From the NCBI GenBank assembly GCA_002901265.1, contig PPHI01000074.1, forward strand, positions 1-64,000: 64,000 bases of DNA, read 5' to 3'. Under the pieces are notes generated by a model. It saw only the letters and a list, made by a program, of their open reading frames with translations. It had not been told where the DNA came from and made no database searches. Below, in pieces: positions 34,448 to 43,096 of the stretch (positions are counted from its first letter, which is position 1; each line of letters opens with the position of its first letter). Source of the stretch: Rhodopirellula baltica (GTDB lineage: Bacteria; Planctomycetota; Planctomycetia; Pirellulales; Pirellulaceae). The position numbers and the translations under genes are program-made.

Positions 34448-37030
34448 TTAGAGCATGTCGAGAGGGTCGATGTCGACGACATATTGCACATCGTCTTTTT
34501 CGGGGATTTTGAACGACTTGGTCGCCATGCGGATCGTCGCTCCGAGCTGGATCGGGTCAACGGATTGCAGCAGCAAGTGAAACCGATACTTGCCACGAAG
34601 TTTGACAATCGGTGGTGGCGCGGGGCCGAGAATGCGGACTTCGGCACCGAGTCGCTCGCGTGCAGATTCCAATCGCTGCAGCAATAAATAGGCGGTCGCT
34701 TCGGTGACGTCTTCGACAGTCCCGCGAATAATAATCCGTGCGATCGAACCCAAGGGCGGGTAATTGAATTTGCGACGGTTGGCGATTTCGGCTTTGGCGA
34801 ATTGAATGTAGTCGTGTCGTGATGCGGCCTGGATCGCCATGTGTTCGGGGGTAAACGTTTGCACGATGACGCGTCCGCCGCGCGAGCCACGTCCGGTGCG
34901 TCCGGCGACTTGTGTGACCAACTGGAACGTGCGTTCGCCGGCACGAAAATCAGGGAAGTGCAGGGCGGCGTCGGCATTGATGACGCCGACCAATAGCACG
35001 TTGGGGAAGTCGAGACCTTTGGCGATCATTTGCGTGCCGAGCAGCAGATCGATCTCGCCACTGCGAAACGCGGCTAGGACTTTTTGGTGGCTTCCGGGAC
35101 GCCGCATCGTGTCGCTGTCCATACGGGCAACACGTGCGTTGGGGAATCGAGCTTTGACTTCGACCTCTAACTTTTGTGTTCCCAGGCCGCTGTAACGGAT
35201 TCCGTCGAAGCGGCATTCGGGGCACCAGGGCGGAGTCGCGATCGTGTAATCGCAGTAATGGCAAACCGCTTTGCTGCCGTCGCGGTGGTGCGTCAGCGGC
35301 ATTTCACATTCGGGGCAGGCAACGACGTGACCGCAGGCCGGGCACTGGATTGTGGTTGCAAAACCTCGGCGGTTGAGCAGCAGAATGATCTGGCCTTTCT
35401 CTTGCAACGTTTCGTTGACAGCCATGTGAAGCCGTCGACTGATCGAGCCGCCTGCCGACCGCTCGTCTTTCATTCGCAAGTCGACCAATTGGACGTCTGG
35501 CATTGGGCGATTGCCAACGCGGTGCGGCATCGAGATCAGTTCGGCGTGACCGGTTTCGGTGGCGTGCCAGGATTCCAGCGAAGGCGTCGCACTGCCGAGT
35601 AGCAGCGGGATTTTTAACGAGCGGGCGCGGGCATAAGCGACTTTGCGCGCGTGATAGCGTGGCTGGCTATCTTGCTTGAACGAACCGTCGTGTTCTTCGT
35701 CCAAGATGATCAATCCCAATCGCGGCAGCGGGGCAAACACCGCACTGCGTGGTCCGACGACGACTTGGACTTCACCGCTGCGAATGCGTTGCCATTGGAA
35801 GTGGCGTTCGGCGGGAGTCATCTGACTGTGAAGGACCGCGACGGAAGGGAACCGCCGCTCGAACCGCCCACGGGTTTGCGGTGTCAAACTGATTTCGGGG
35901 ACCAGTACGATCGCGGCCCGGCCGTACTTCACGACGTGTTCAATGGCCTTGATATAGACCTCGGTCTTGCCGCTGCCGGTGACACCGTGCAGCAGCAACG
36001 TTCGCGGTTCGGCCGAGTCGACCGCAGCGGTGATTTTGTCGAGAGCTGACGATTGCTCCTCCGTCAACGTGTGCGTTTCGACCGCTTCGCCGTCGCTGGC
36101 TTGCCAGCGGGTGGTCATGCCGGAAGAAACTTCGCGCTGCTTCGATTCGGTGACCATGCCTTTTTTGCGCAAGGCCCGGATCGGTGCGGCCGTGCAGTCG
36201 GCGTGCACCATCAACTGTGATTCGGTCATCGGACGGCCCGACGCGATCAACAATCGCAGCGCACGTTGTTGTTTCGGCGGCAAGGCTTCGACAACGGCGT
36301 CGTCTTTAGTGGCCGGTGCGGGGGCCAGATACGTTCGTTCGCGGGTGCCAGCTTGAGATCGGACGCTGCTTGGGATCAACGCGTCGAAGACCTGCCCGGC
36401 AGGCGACTGGTAATAGTGACTCATCCAAGTCACCAGACGCACGAGCGCGCGATCACAAAGTGGCTCGCCATCAAGCACATCGGCGACTTCACTGAGGGAT
36501 CGACCGCCGCTGCTGCCAACCTTGGTTTCGATGCACCAACCTGTGGTCGGTTGCTTTCGGCGCGCAAGCGGAACTTGCACACGCATGCCGGGTTTTAGGA
36601 TGTCTCGCAGGCGGTCGGGAATTTGGTAATCGTATGGGCCATAGGGGGCTTCACGAAACACGACGCAGGCGATCGCGGTATCGTCGTCGGTTTCGATTTC
36701 CCAAGGCGGCGGGTCGGTGTCAAACAGTTCGCCTTGGGTGGTGTTGTCCTGCGGTTTCGCCTCCAGATCGGGCGTGTGAAAATTTTGCAGCTCGCCATAG
36801 GGAACCGATTCGAGTTCGTCGAAACCCGGTGCGGTCAGTCCCCCATCTGGTTCGTTGTGACGGCTGGGGGTGTCCGAGTTTGGTTTTTGGGCAGGCGGCT
36901 GGGAAATCCGGTGCTGCTTCGGTGCAGGCCGCTGAGGCGATCGATCGGACGGAAACGGGGGCGACATATCAAGCTGGCTGTCGGGTTGGCCGCTGGCGGA
37001 TGGCGTAGTAGCGTGGACACTGGTCAGCAT
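34448..37030 (-). CDS. priA: Primosomal replication protein N' (PriA helicase)
   Basis: ATG 37030 (860 residues) follows GGAA; a TTG 18 bases upstream is also possible. Residues 1-120 are a Pro/Ser-rich extension absent from most PriA, which are about 730 residues. The 3'-DNA-binding domain (CVVFREAPYGPYDYQIPDRL) is followed by the helicase: Walker A LLLHGVTGSGKTEVY, DEEH box ILDEEHDGSFKQDSQ, and the insertion with paired zinc motifs CPACGHVVACPEC and CHYCDY...CPEC. The C-terminus includes TQMIAKGLDFPNV and QVAGRTGRGSRGGRV. PriA reloads the replisome at stalled forks. Its stop lies 181 bases upstream of the zinc-ribbon gene. Confidence 0.95.
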   Translation of the reverse strand: MLTSVHATTPSASGQPDSQLDMSPPFPSDRSPQRPAPKQHRISQPPAQKPNSDTPSRHNEPDGGLTAPGFDELESVPYGELQNFHTPDLEAKPQDNTTQGELFDTDPPPWEIETDDDTAIACVVFREAPYGPYDYQIPDRLRDILKPGMRVQVPLARRKQPTTGWCIETKVGSSGGRSLSEVADVLDGEPLCDRALVRLVTWMSHYYQSPAGQVFDALIPSSVRSQAGTRERTYLAPAPATKDDAVVEALPPKQQRALRLLIASGRPMTESQLMVHADCTAAPIRALRKKGMVTESKQREVSSGMTTRWQASDGEAVETHTLTEEQSSALDKITAAVDSAEPRTLLLHGVTGSGKTEVYIKAIEHVVKYGRAAIVLVPEISLTPQTRGRFERRFPSVAVLHSQMTPAERHFQWQRIRSGEVQVVVGPRSAVFAPLPRLGLIILDEEHDGSFKQDSQPRYHARKVAYARARSLKIPLLLGSATPSLESWHATETGHAELISMPHRVGNRPMPDVQLVDLRMKDERSAGGSISRRLHMAVNETLQEKGQIILLLNRRGFATTIQCPACGHVVACPECEMPLTHHRDGSKAVCHYCDYTIATPPWCPECRFDGIRYSGLGTQKLEVEVKARFPNARVARMDSDTMRRPGSHQKVLAAFRSGEIDLLLGTQMIAKGLDFPNVLLVGVINADAALHFPDFRAGERTFQLVTQVAGRTGRGSRGGRVIVQTFTPEHMAIQAASRHDYIQFAKAEIANRRKFNYPPLGSIARIIIRGTVEDVTEATAYLLLQRLESARERLGAEVRILGPAPPPIVKLRGKYRFHLLLQSVDPIQLGATIRMATKSFKIPEKDDVQYVVDIDPLDML

Positions 37031-37177
37031 AAAGGATTCCGTTACCAATTGAATCAGTGAAACTTCGGCACGGGAATCGTTGCGATTGGTTTGACACGGT
37101 AGGTCTGCTCGCGATTCAGCGGTCAGGGGGGCGTTCGATCACGTTCAAATTGCTATTTCGATATTGAGGGGCTGTTG

Positions 37178-37797
37178 ATGAGAATCGGAATGTTTGGTGG
37201 GTCGTTTGATCCGGTTCACCTGGGACACTTGTGGATTGGCGAAGCGGCGATGGAGTCGTTGTGTCTGGACCGATTGCACTGGATACCGACTGCTCAACAA
37301 CCTTTAAAACCGGACGGTGCGGTCGCGAGTGCTGACCAGCGAGCGAGATGCTTCGGCTGGCAATCGGCGGACGCGAAGGATTTCACTTGGATCTGCGCGA
37401 AGTCCGTCGGGAGGGAGTCAGCTACAGTAGTGACACGGCAAACGAACTGCTGAACGAAAATCCCGATGCGGAGTTGTTCATGATCATTGGCAGCGATTCG
37501 TTGGCCTCGATGCCTCGCTGGCACCAACCAAGTGACTTGTTGTCGAAGGTTCAGCTGGCGGTGGTTCAGCGCGGCGGGGACCCGGAAACCGATTTTTCAG
37601 TGCTGGAGGGACTGGTCGCGCCGGAGCGGATTGAACAGTTCCGCGGGCAGGTCATCGCGATGCCTCAGATCGAACTTTCCAGTCGCGAGATTCGGGGCAG
37701 GGTAGGGCAGGGGAGAAGCATTCGGTATCGCGTCCCAAATGCCGTTGCCGCGTACATCCGGGCCAGCGGGATCTATCAATCGTCTGTGAGCGATTAA
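37178..37797 (+). pseudogene. nadD: Nicotinate-mononucleotide adenylyltransferase with an internal frameshift
   Basis: The gene starts at ATG 37178, preceded by GAGGGG. The first part has the nucleotidyltransferase motif GGSFDPVHLGH. The second part, in the -1 frame, contains the family continuation LRLAIGGREGFHLDLREV, SDTANELLNENPDAEL, GSDSLASMPRWHQP and the C-terminal ISSREIR-type motif. Homology crosses frames near 37346-37350, where a base, probably A in AGA(A)TGC, is missing. In frame 1 a stop at 37333 fixes the shift downstream of it. The first frame ends at 37453. The ATG at 37348 could permit restart. This NAD biosynthesis enzyme is normally essential, so a sequencing error or a second copy elsewhere must be considered. 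The 3' end overlaps the next gene by 4 bases. Confidence 0.85.
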
Positions 37798-38312
37798 CGC
37801 AGTGCTTCGGCCAGCCGAATGGTTTCGTTGACCATCTGTTCGACGCGTGTTTGGATGTTTTCGTCGGTGACCTCGTTGCCTTCGAAAGCATCTCCTGTCG
37901 CATAGACAAAGCGTGGGACGATCAGGCAGCGGAAGTCCAGCATCAGGCTGTTGGCAAGTCCCATGGCGCTCATGTAGCTGCCCGCGCCACCGGCAGCCAA
38001 CATCATCGCAACGACTTTACCGGTCCATTTTTTGCCGGTTAACTCGACAGCGTTTTTGATTGCGGCGTTAACGTCGTAGTTGTAGATCGGTGACGCGATC
38101 AGGATGGCGTCGGCGGCTTCGATCAGTTTTCCCAGCTCGATCACATTGGCATCGCCGTAGGCCGACGCACCGTCGCAGAATGGCAGCGGGGTTTGCGCCA
38201 AATCAAACCAAGCGACCTCTTGGTGGGCGGCTTCGAGAAGAGCTTTGGCGTTGTTGGCCAGAATACGGCTGCGGCTGCCGGGGTTCAGGCTGGCGCTGAT
38301 TACCAGGATCAT
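37794..38312 (-). CDS. NAD(P)H-dependent FMN reductase-like flavoprotein
   Basis: 172 residues of flavodoxin-like fold. The flavin phosphate loop is ISASLNPGSRSRIL at the N-terminus. The segment ADAILIASPIYNYDVNAAIKNAVEL matches the P-x-YN motif of the NADPH-dependent FMN reductase family, and VVAMMLAAGGAGSYMSAMGLAN the following glycine-rich strand. These cytoplasmic enzymes reduce flavins, quinones or azo compounds with NAD(P)H. It converges with the broken nadD, overlapping by four bases. No obvious pathway partner lies next to it. Confidence 0.9.
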   Translation of the reverse strand: MILVISASLNPGSRSRILANNAKALLEAAHQEVAWFDLAQTPLPFCDGASAYGDANVIELGKLIEAADAILIASPIYNYDVNAAIKNAVELTGKKWTGKVVAMMLAAGGAGSYMSAMGLANSLMLDFRCLIVPRFVYATGDAFEGNEVTDENIQTRVEQMVNETIRLAEALR

Positions 38313-38588
38313 GATCGGTGGGGGCTGCTCGGATTTCGGAGGGCGTGACCTGTTGTCTGGTTGCCGATCCTAAGCCACGTTGCCGGTCCGGTAAATGGTG
38401 TAGCGGTGTGGAGTGGATGCCCAAAGAAAAATGCGAGTGGAGTCCCGGGGTGGGTTCCGCTCGCAAAAAGTGGGCTTGGTAGGCGTGGAGGTGCGTTCGT
38501 GGGTGGGCGTCCGCGCTGGCACAAGGTGCCGTGAGAACTCCGGGGGGCAGAATTCGATCGCGGACAAAAACGCAGGTGGGTCGCTGAC

Positions 38589-39293
38589 CTAGCAGCAGCC
38601 AGAAAAATCTTCGGTGTCCATCCCTAACCGGTGCTTCAGGGTGTTGAACTGGTCGAAGAATGTTTCGCTGCTGCTGTGGACGTGTTCCGCTTCGGTGATG
38701 AACTTCAGCTTTTCGTCGGGGTAAACATCGCAATCGATAAACGTTTGCTCGAAACGGTCAAGCGGTTTTCCGTAGACGATCATCAGTTTATGTTCATCGA
38801 GCTGGACCTCTTGTCGCCGCGAAGGGTTGATCACGGCAACACCGGTACAACCGTCGTTGAGCAGCAATTCTTCATGGTCGAGCAAGATGCTTTTCAAGAC
38901 CGGCATATCGATGTGTTCGCGATACAGGTCTTGGGTGTGCGAATTATGGTGATGGCTGGTTTCCAACACGACGTCGACGACGGGGCCAAGGTGATCGATC
39001 TGTTCCAGGAACAAATCCATGATCTGCCGACGGGTAACCGACGCCATGATGACTGGCGTGCGGATCTGACTTGCATCATCGATGTATTCGTCAAATCGGA
39101 AGCCCTGCTTCGGGATCACTTGCAAGTCGTAACTGGGACGAATGGCATCGGTCAAATCGAAGGCACCGTATGAATGGATGCCCATGTGCGTTTGCAGTTC
39201 TTCTTCCGATAACGCTTCAAAGCTTCCCGGTGTGAAGACCGATCCAGTTTCTTCGGCCGTGTTATTGCGGAGGATACGTTTCAAAAAGCCCAT
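38589..39293 (-). CDS. Uncharacterised 234-residue protein with a C-terminal Cys-Cys
   Basis: ATG 39293 is taken as start over an upstream TTG at 39311. The protein has no signal peptide and no TM helix and appears cytoplasmic. It contains IPKQGFRFDEYIDDASQI, an aspartate- and histidine-rich stretch ETSHHHNSHTQDLYREHIDM, LLNDGCTGVAVINPSRRQEV and ends with EDFSGCC. The regular acidic/His composition suggests a folded alpha/beta protein. I do not recognise a family. The terminal Cys pair may bind a metal or form a disulfide; this is inference only. Confidence 0.7.
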   Translation of the reverse strand: MGFLKRILRNNTAEETGSVFTPGSFEALSEEELQTHMGIHSYGAFDLTDAIRPSYDLQVIPKQGFRFDEYIDDASQIRTPVIMASVTRRQIMDLFLEQIDHLGPVVDVVLETSHHHNSHTQDLYREHIDMPVLKSILLDHEELLLNDGCTGVAVINPSRRQEVQLDEHKLMIVYGKPLDRFEQTFIDCDVYPDEKLKFITEAEHVHSSSETFFDQFNTLKHRLGMDTEDFSGCC

Positions 39294-39644
39294 GTCAGGC
39301 GGTCCGATCAAATCGTGGGGTCACGGGGTTGTTGTGCGTCAGCCGTGACGAAAGAGAACTTCCGTCGACCGATCTACAGCCAACGCTAGGTCACGTCATT
39401 GACACGTCGACCGCATTCGAAATCGTGCCCGGGGCGCAAAAGGAAATCCATCAGTCGTGAACGGCATTTTCGTAAACTTCGGCCCGACCGATGCGACCCC
39501 ACCCCATCCGGTTAGTGTGGCATGTTGCTCGGACGCAACATGTCGGGTGACATATCGCAGCAGTGAGGCGTCAAATGTCGCTCCACCGTCATGCGGCGGT
39601 ATAATGCGGGCTGCCTTTCGAGACTTGCCTTCGAGGTGAAATTG
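39294..39644. other. 351-base divergent intergenic region
   Basis: An 8-bp hairpin (CATGTTGC at 39521-39528, GCAACATG at 39535-39542) and a perfect -10-like TATAAT at 39600-39605 are visible. The TATAAT lies about 40 bases before the transglutaminase-like gene. I see no further gene. Confidence 0.45.
39600..39605 (+). promoter_or_regulatory. Candidate -10 box of the transglutaminase-like gene
   Basis: TATAAT is an exact sigma-70-type -10 hexamer 40 bases upstream of GTG 39645. A convincing -35 hexamer at the usual distance is not seen, so confidence is low. Confidence 0.3.
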
Positions 39645-41342
39645 GTGCGTCGGGTCAAAATTTTGCAATCGTTGTGTGTGCTTTCAGCGCTGGTCGGCTG
39701 CCTGTCGGTCGGTTGCGATCGCTTGATCCCGCCGCGGCCGCCAATCGGTCAACCGAAGGATTCCGGCAGTGACTCGACCACGCCAGAATCGGATTCGATG
39801 GATCCTTCGCTTGCGACGTCCAGTGAATCGAACACCGACACGGATCAAGCGAATCAATTCGAAGGCAATTGGCAGGCCTGGTATCTGCATCGAATGGGGC
39901 GTCAAGTCGTTGGCATGAGCACCTTGTCTGGCGAAGAAGTAATTGACGAACAGACGATCCAATCAGGTGAAAAGCAAATTCGATACGAACGTGAAGATCA
40001 CTTGATCGTTCGCAACAACGCGATGCAGTATTTGCAGATCACGAATACGAGCAGCACCGAATCCCCCGCGGCCAATCTGTTGTCATTGCGATCCGAATCG
40101 CTAAGTGGGTTTACCACCTACAACGCTTCGGCGGCACGTCGGAGCAATCGTTTGGCGTTTCGATTTCAGGTCAGCGGTGCAGAACCGACGACACAAGACG
40201 TTGTCTGGGCAGATGGCATGCATGGTCCCTTCGGCATCGAGCAATCGCTTCGCCGACAGATGCTTCAATCGGGAGAAACCCGGCGGATCGAAGGTTTAAA
40301 TTCGACCTTGGGAGCAGTCGCCGTCTTTGAGCTTCGCTGTACAGGTCTGGCATCGGTTTCGATGTTCGACGGAACTTACGTGACATTGAATGAGGTGGAG
40401 GTGACGACTTTCATCAATGGGCGAGCAACCGATGATCAGGTTTTGTGGCTGACCGATGACGGGCACATCGAAAAAACACTTCGCCCGTTGATTCGGTTGG
40501 AATCCTTTCGTGTCGAACGCGCAGTGGCGATGGAGCAATTCGATGCCCCGATCACGCCCGTTTTGATTAGTGCCGAAGGACGGTTGGTGCCAGCGGGCGA
40601 TCGCGATCCCGCCGAATCGGATTCCTCTACGACGATCGATACCAGCCAACTGACGCGTGTCGGATTTGTGGTAACGACGTTGTCGGGCGAACACGATTCG
40701 CGAGATGGATTGGTACCCCACTACGGAAATCAAGCGACCAAATCGATTGCGAACGGTCAGCAAGTTCTCGTTTCCACCCAACCCAACGACTTGGAAGGCT
40801 TTGAGCGTGAGCAGCCAGAACCAACCGACGAAGACCTTGCACCGACGAAGTTGATCGAATCCGATCATCCGGCGTTGGCAAAGATGGCCAATCAAACCGC
40901 CAGTGGGCAAAGTCAAATCGAGATGGATTTCATCGTCGAGCTTGCCCGAGCGGCGAGTAATCGTACGACGCTCGCGCCACAAGGTCCGCTGCAATCAGCC
41001 TCCACGTCCCTGCGGAAAGGGGCGGGGGGCGAAATCGATCAAGCGATTCTGTTGGCCGCACTGCTGCGTGCACGCCAAGTCCCCTCGCGAATTGTGCTGG
41101 GACTTGTGCCGACGATGACTCAGCAATCCGCTTCTTCACGGACATTGATGAAACTGACCGGATGGACGCTGGTCTCGATTGACGGTCAATGGTTTTCGAT
41201 CGATCCTCTGTCTCTGCGAGTCAATCCGGCCGACCACTTGGCGGTCAACGTGATTGAAGGCACCTCTGAAATCTCGCCTGCGCTACGAGAGACGTTCGCG
41301 TTGCTGGGCGACGTCCAAATTCAGATCCGCGGCGCACGGTAA
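39645..41342 (+). CDS. Transglutaminase-like lipoprotein lacking catalytic Cys and His
   Basis: GTG 39645 is chosen: GAGGTG precedes it by eight bases and it leaves a good lipoprotein signal (VKILQSLCVLSALVGCLSVGC). The 565-residue protein has a disordered acidic stretch, a beta-rich middle (about 70-320), and a C-terminal transglutaminase-core-like region with LLAALLRARQVPSRIVLGL and DGQWFSIDPL. The position normally occupied by the catalytic Cys (GDC) reads GEID at about residue 464, and the HxW motif reads TGWTL; the third-position Asp520 remains. It is therefore probably a non-catalytic member that binds protein or peptide at the cell envelope. Confidence 0.82.
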   Translation: MRRVKILQSLCVLSALVGCLSVGCDRLIPPRPPIGQPKDSGSDSTTPESDSMDPSLATSSESNTDTDQANQFEGNWQAWYLHRMGRQVVGMSTLSGEEVIDEQTIQSGEKQIRYEREDHLIVRNNAMQYLQITNTSSTESPAANLLSLRSESLSGFTTYNASAARRSNRLAFRFQVSGAEPTTQDVVWADGMHGPFGIEQSLRRQMLQSGETRRIEGLNSTLGAVAVFELRCTGLASVSMFDGTYVTLNEVEVTTFINGRATDDQVLWLTDDGHIEKTLRPLIRLESFRVERAVAMEQFDAPITPVLISAEGRLVPAGDRDPAESDSSTTIDTSQLTRVGFVVTTLSGEHDSRDGLVPHYGNQATKSIANGQQVLVSTQPNDLEGFEREQPEPTDEDLAPTKLIESDHPALAKMANQTASGQSQIEMDFIVELARAASNRTTLAPQGPLQSASTSLRKGAGGEIDQAILLAALLRARQVPSRIVLGLVPTMTQQSASSRTLMKLTGWTLVSIDGQWFSIDPLSLRVNPADHLAVNVIEGTSEISPALRETFALLGDVQIQIRGAR

Positions 41343-41371
41343 GCGTCCAACCGACGAACCGACAAGCGAAT

Positions 41372-41971
41372 TCAGGCTTGCCGTTTACCGAGGTGTTCGG
41401 CGACGGCGCTCAGCAGCGGGTCGATGGTTTGGGATTGGATCTTGTGCGGAGGTGCCCAGTCGAACCATTGAAAACCCTCGTGTTCGGTTAACTCCGGGGT
41501 GAAGGCTTCGTTGACTTCGCCGATAAAGTAGGTCACACGCTTTTCGACCGGTTTCCCGTCGCGTTTGTATTTGACTGGATAGACGAGTTGAAAGTGAAAA
41601 TTGGGATCCAGTTGGATTGACGTTGCGGCGAGACCCGTTTCTTCTTCGGTTTCCCGAAGTGCCGTTTCGGCATCCGTTTCGTCACCATCGCGATGGCCTT
41701 TGGGAAGGTCCCAGCGATCGGTGTGTCGCATCAGCAAGAACTGCTTGGGTGCCGAACGGGTGAAGATCAAGATGCCGGCCGCATGTTTGACTTTTAGGCC
41801 CGCAGGCAGTTCAGAACCAGAATTCATCACGTTGGATTGGTCTGCAAATGATCGAACGGGCGGCAAAAATGAACGAACAGCAAGCGTGGCTGTCCGTCGA
41901 GCTGACGTTAGCAAAAGGCTGGTCGGTTTGGTAGGCTTGCCCGCTCGGACGCTGTCGTCAGAATCCGGCAT
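41372..41971 (-). CDS. Nudix hydrolase (diadenosine-polyphosphate-type)
   Basis: The Nudix box GHRDGDETDAETALRETEEE continued by TGL has the pattern Gx5Ex7REUxEExGU, with all catalytic Glu residues. It is preceded by FLLMRHTDRWDLPKG, resembling bis(5'-nucleosyl)-tetraphosphatases, and followed by VTYFIGEV. The reading frame allows 199 residues from 41971, but the family core begins near KVKHAAGILIF, so a shorter 151-residue start at ATG 41827 is possible; neither has a strong ribosome site. It likely hydrolyses a nucleoside diphosphate-linked substrate in the cytoplasm. It is divergent from the adenosyltransferase gene. Confidence 0.85.
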   Translation of the reverse strand: MPDSDDSVRAGKPTKPTSLLLTSARRTATLAVRSFLPPVRSFADQSNVMNSGSELPAGLKVKHAAGILIFTRSAPKQFLLMRHTDRWDLPKGHRDGDETDAETALRETEEETGLAATSIQLDPNFHFQLVYPVKYKRDGKPVEKRVTYFIGEVNEAFTPELTEHEGFQWFDWAPPHKIQSQTIDPLLSAVAEHLGKRQA

Positions 41972-42001
41972 GACGCATTGATAACCCCACGGAAAACAGC
42001 A

Positions 42002-42577
42002 ATGAAAATTTATACCAGAACAGGGGATGCCGGCAGCACCGGTTTGTTTGGCGGCCCGAGGGTTAGCAAGGACGACGTCCGAATTGAGGCTTACGGGACG
42101 ATCGACGAACTAAACGCGGCGCTTGGGTGTGTCCGTTCGGCCGGGGCGGCGAGCGGTCATTTTGACCCGGTGTTGGATGGTCAGCTGGAGCACATCCAAA
42201 GAGAACTGTTTTCGATCGGGGCCGAGCTCGCGACTCCTGACCCGGACGCACATGAGCTTCGCGTGATTGGCGGATCGCACGTGCAGCGTCTGGAGGGATG
42301 GATCGACGAGCACGAAACCGGATTAGAGCCACTGAAGCAGTTCATTCTGCCGGGTGGTTGCCATGCGGCGTCGATTTTGCACTTGGCACGTGCGGTTTGT
42401 CGCCGGGCGGAGCGTCGCGTCGTGACACTCGCGGCGATCGAAGGTGCGACAGTATCGGACGCTGTGATTGTCTATTTGAACCGACTGAGCGATTATCTGT
42501 TTGTGCTCAGCCGCGAGGCCAATTCGCAAGCCGGGATTGCCGACGTCGTTTGGACGCGACCGGAATCACCGGCTTAA
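42002..42577 (+). CDS. Cob(I)alamin adenosyltransferase (PduO/MMAB family)
   Basis: ATG 42002, preceded by GGAAAA, starts the protein at KIYTRTGDAGSTGLFGGPRV, the conserved ATP-binding N-terminal motif of this family; the upstream frame to 41978 has no support. The 191-residue length and the segments IEAYGTIDELNAALG and FILPGGCHAASILHLARAVCRRAERR match PduO-type enzymes. It transfers adenosyl from ATP to cob(I)alamin to make coenzyme B12. No corrinoid genes are adjacent. It is followed by the glnB gene on the same strand, 121 bases later. Confidence 0.95.
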   Translation: MKIYTRTGDAGSTGLFGGPRVSKDDVRIEAYGTIDELNAALGCVRSAGAASGHFDPVLDGQLEHIQRELFSIGAELATPDPDAHELRVIGGSHVQRLEGWIDEHETGLEPLKQFILPGGCHAASILHLARAVCRRAERRVVTLAAIEGATVSDAVIVYLNRLSDYLFVLSREANSQAGIADVVWTRPESPA

Positions 42578-42638
42578 GTGAAAAAAACATCGCTAAACCG
42601 GTCGCCGTCTGCCCGCTGGATCGACTTTGCTGGCGGAG

Positions 42639-43037
<399 letters not shown>

Positions 43038-43096
43038 GGGATTTGCCCCGTTCGGGGTGTCTTCCGTGAATTGTCGCGACGAGTACTGATACAGTA

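Noticed and set aside
36623-37060. Open frame opposite the priA N-terminal extension
   Set aside because: It mirrors the Pro/Ser-rich coding region and shows no domain or signal of its own.
37178-37453. Programmed -1 frameshift in nadD
   Set aside because: No slippery heptamer or downstream pseudoknot is visible at 37340-37350, so a single-base loss is more likely.
38203-38733. Minus-strand frame across the gap between the FMN reductase gene and the Cys-Cys protein
   Set aside because: It overlaps both neighbouring genes in another frame and has no coherent protein features.
42617-42631. Sigma-54 promoter upstream of glnB
   Set aside because: The TGG and TTGC parts are present but the -24/-12 spacing is one base short and the upstream box is degraded.
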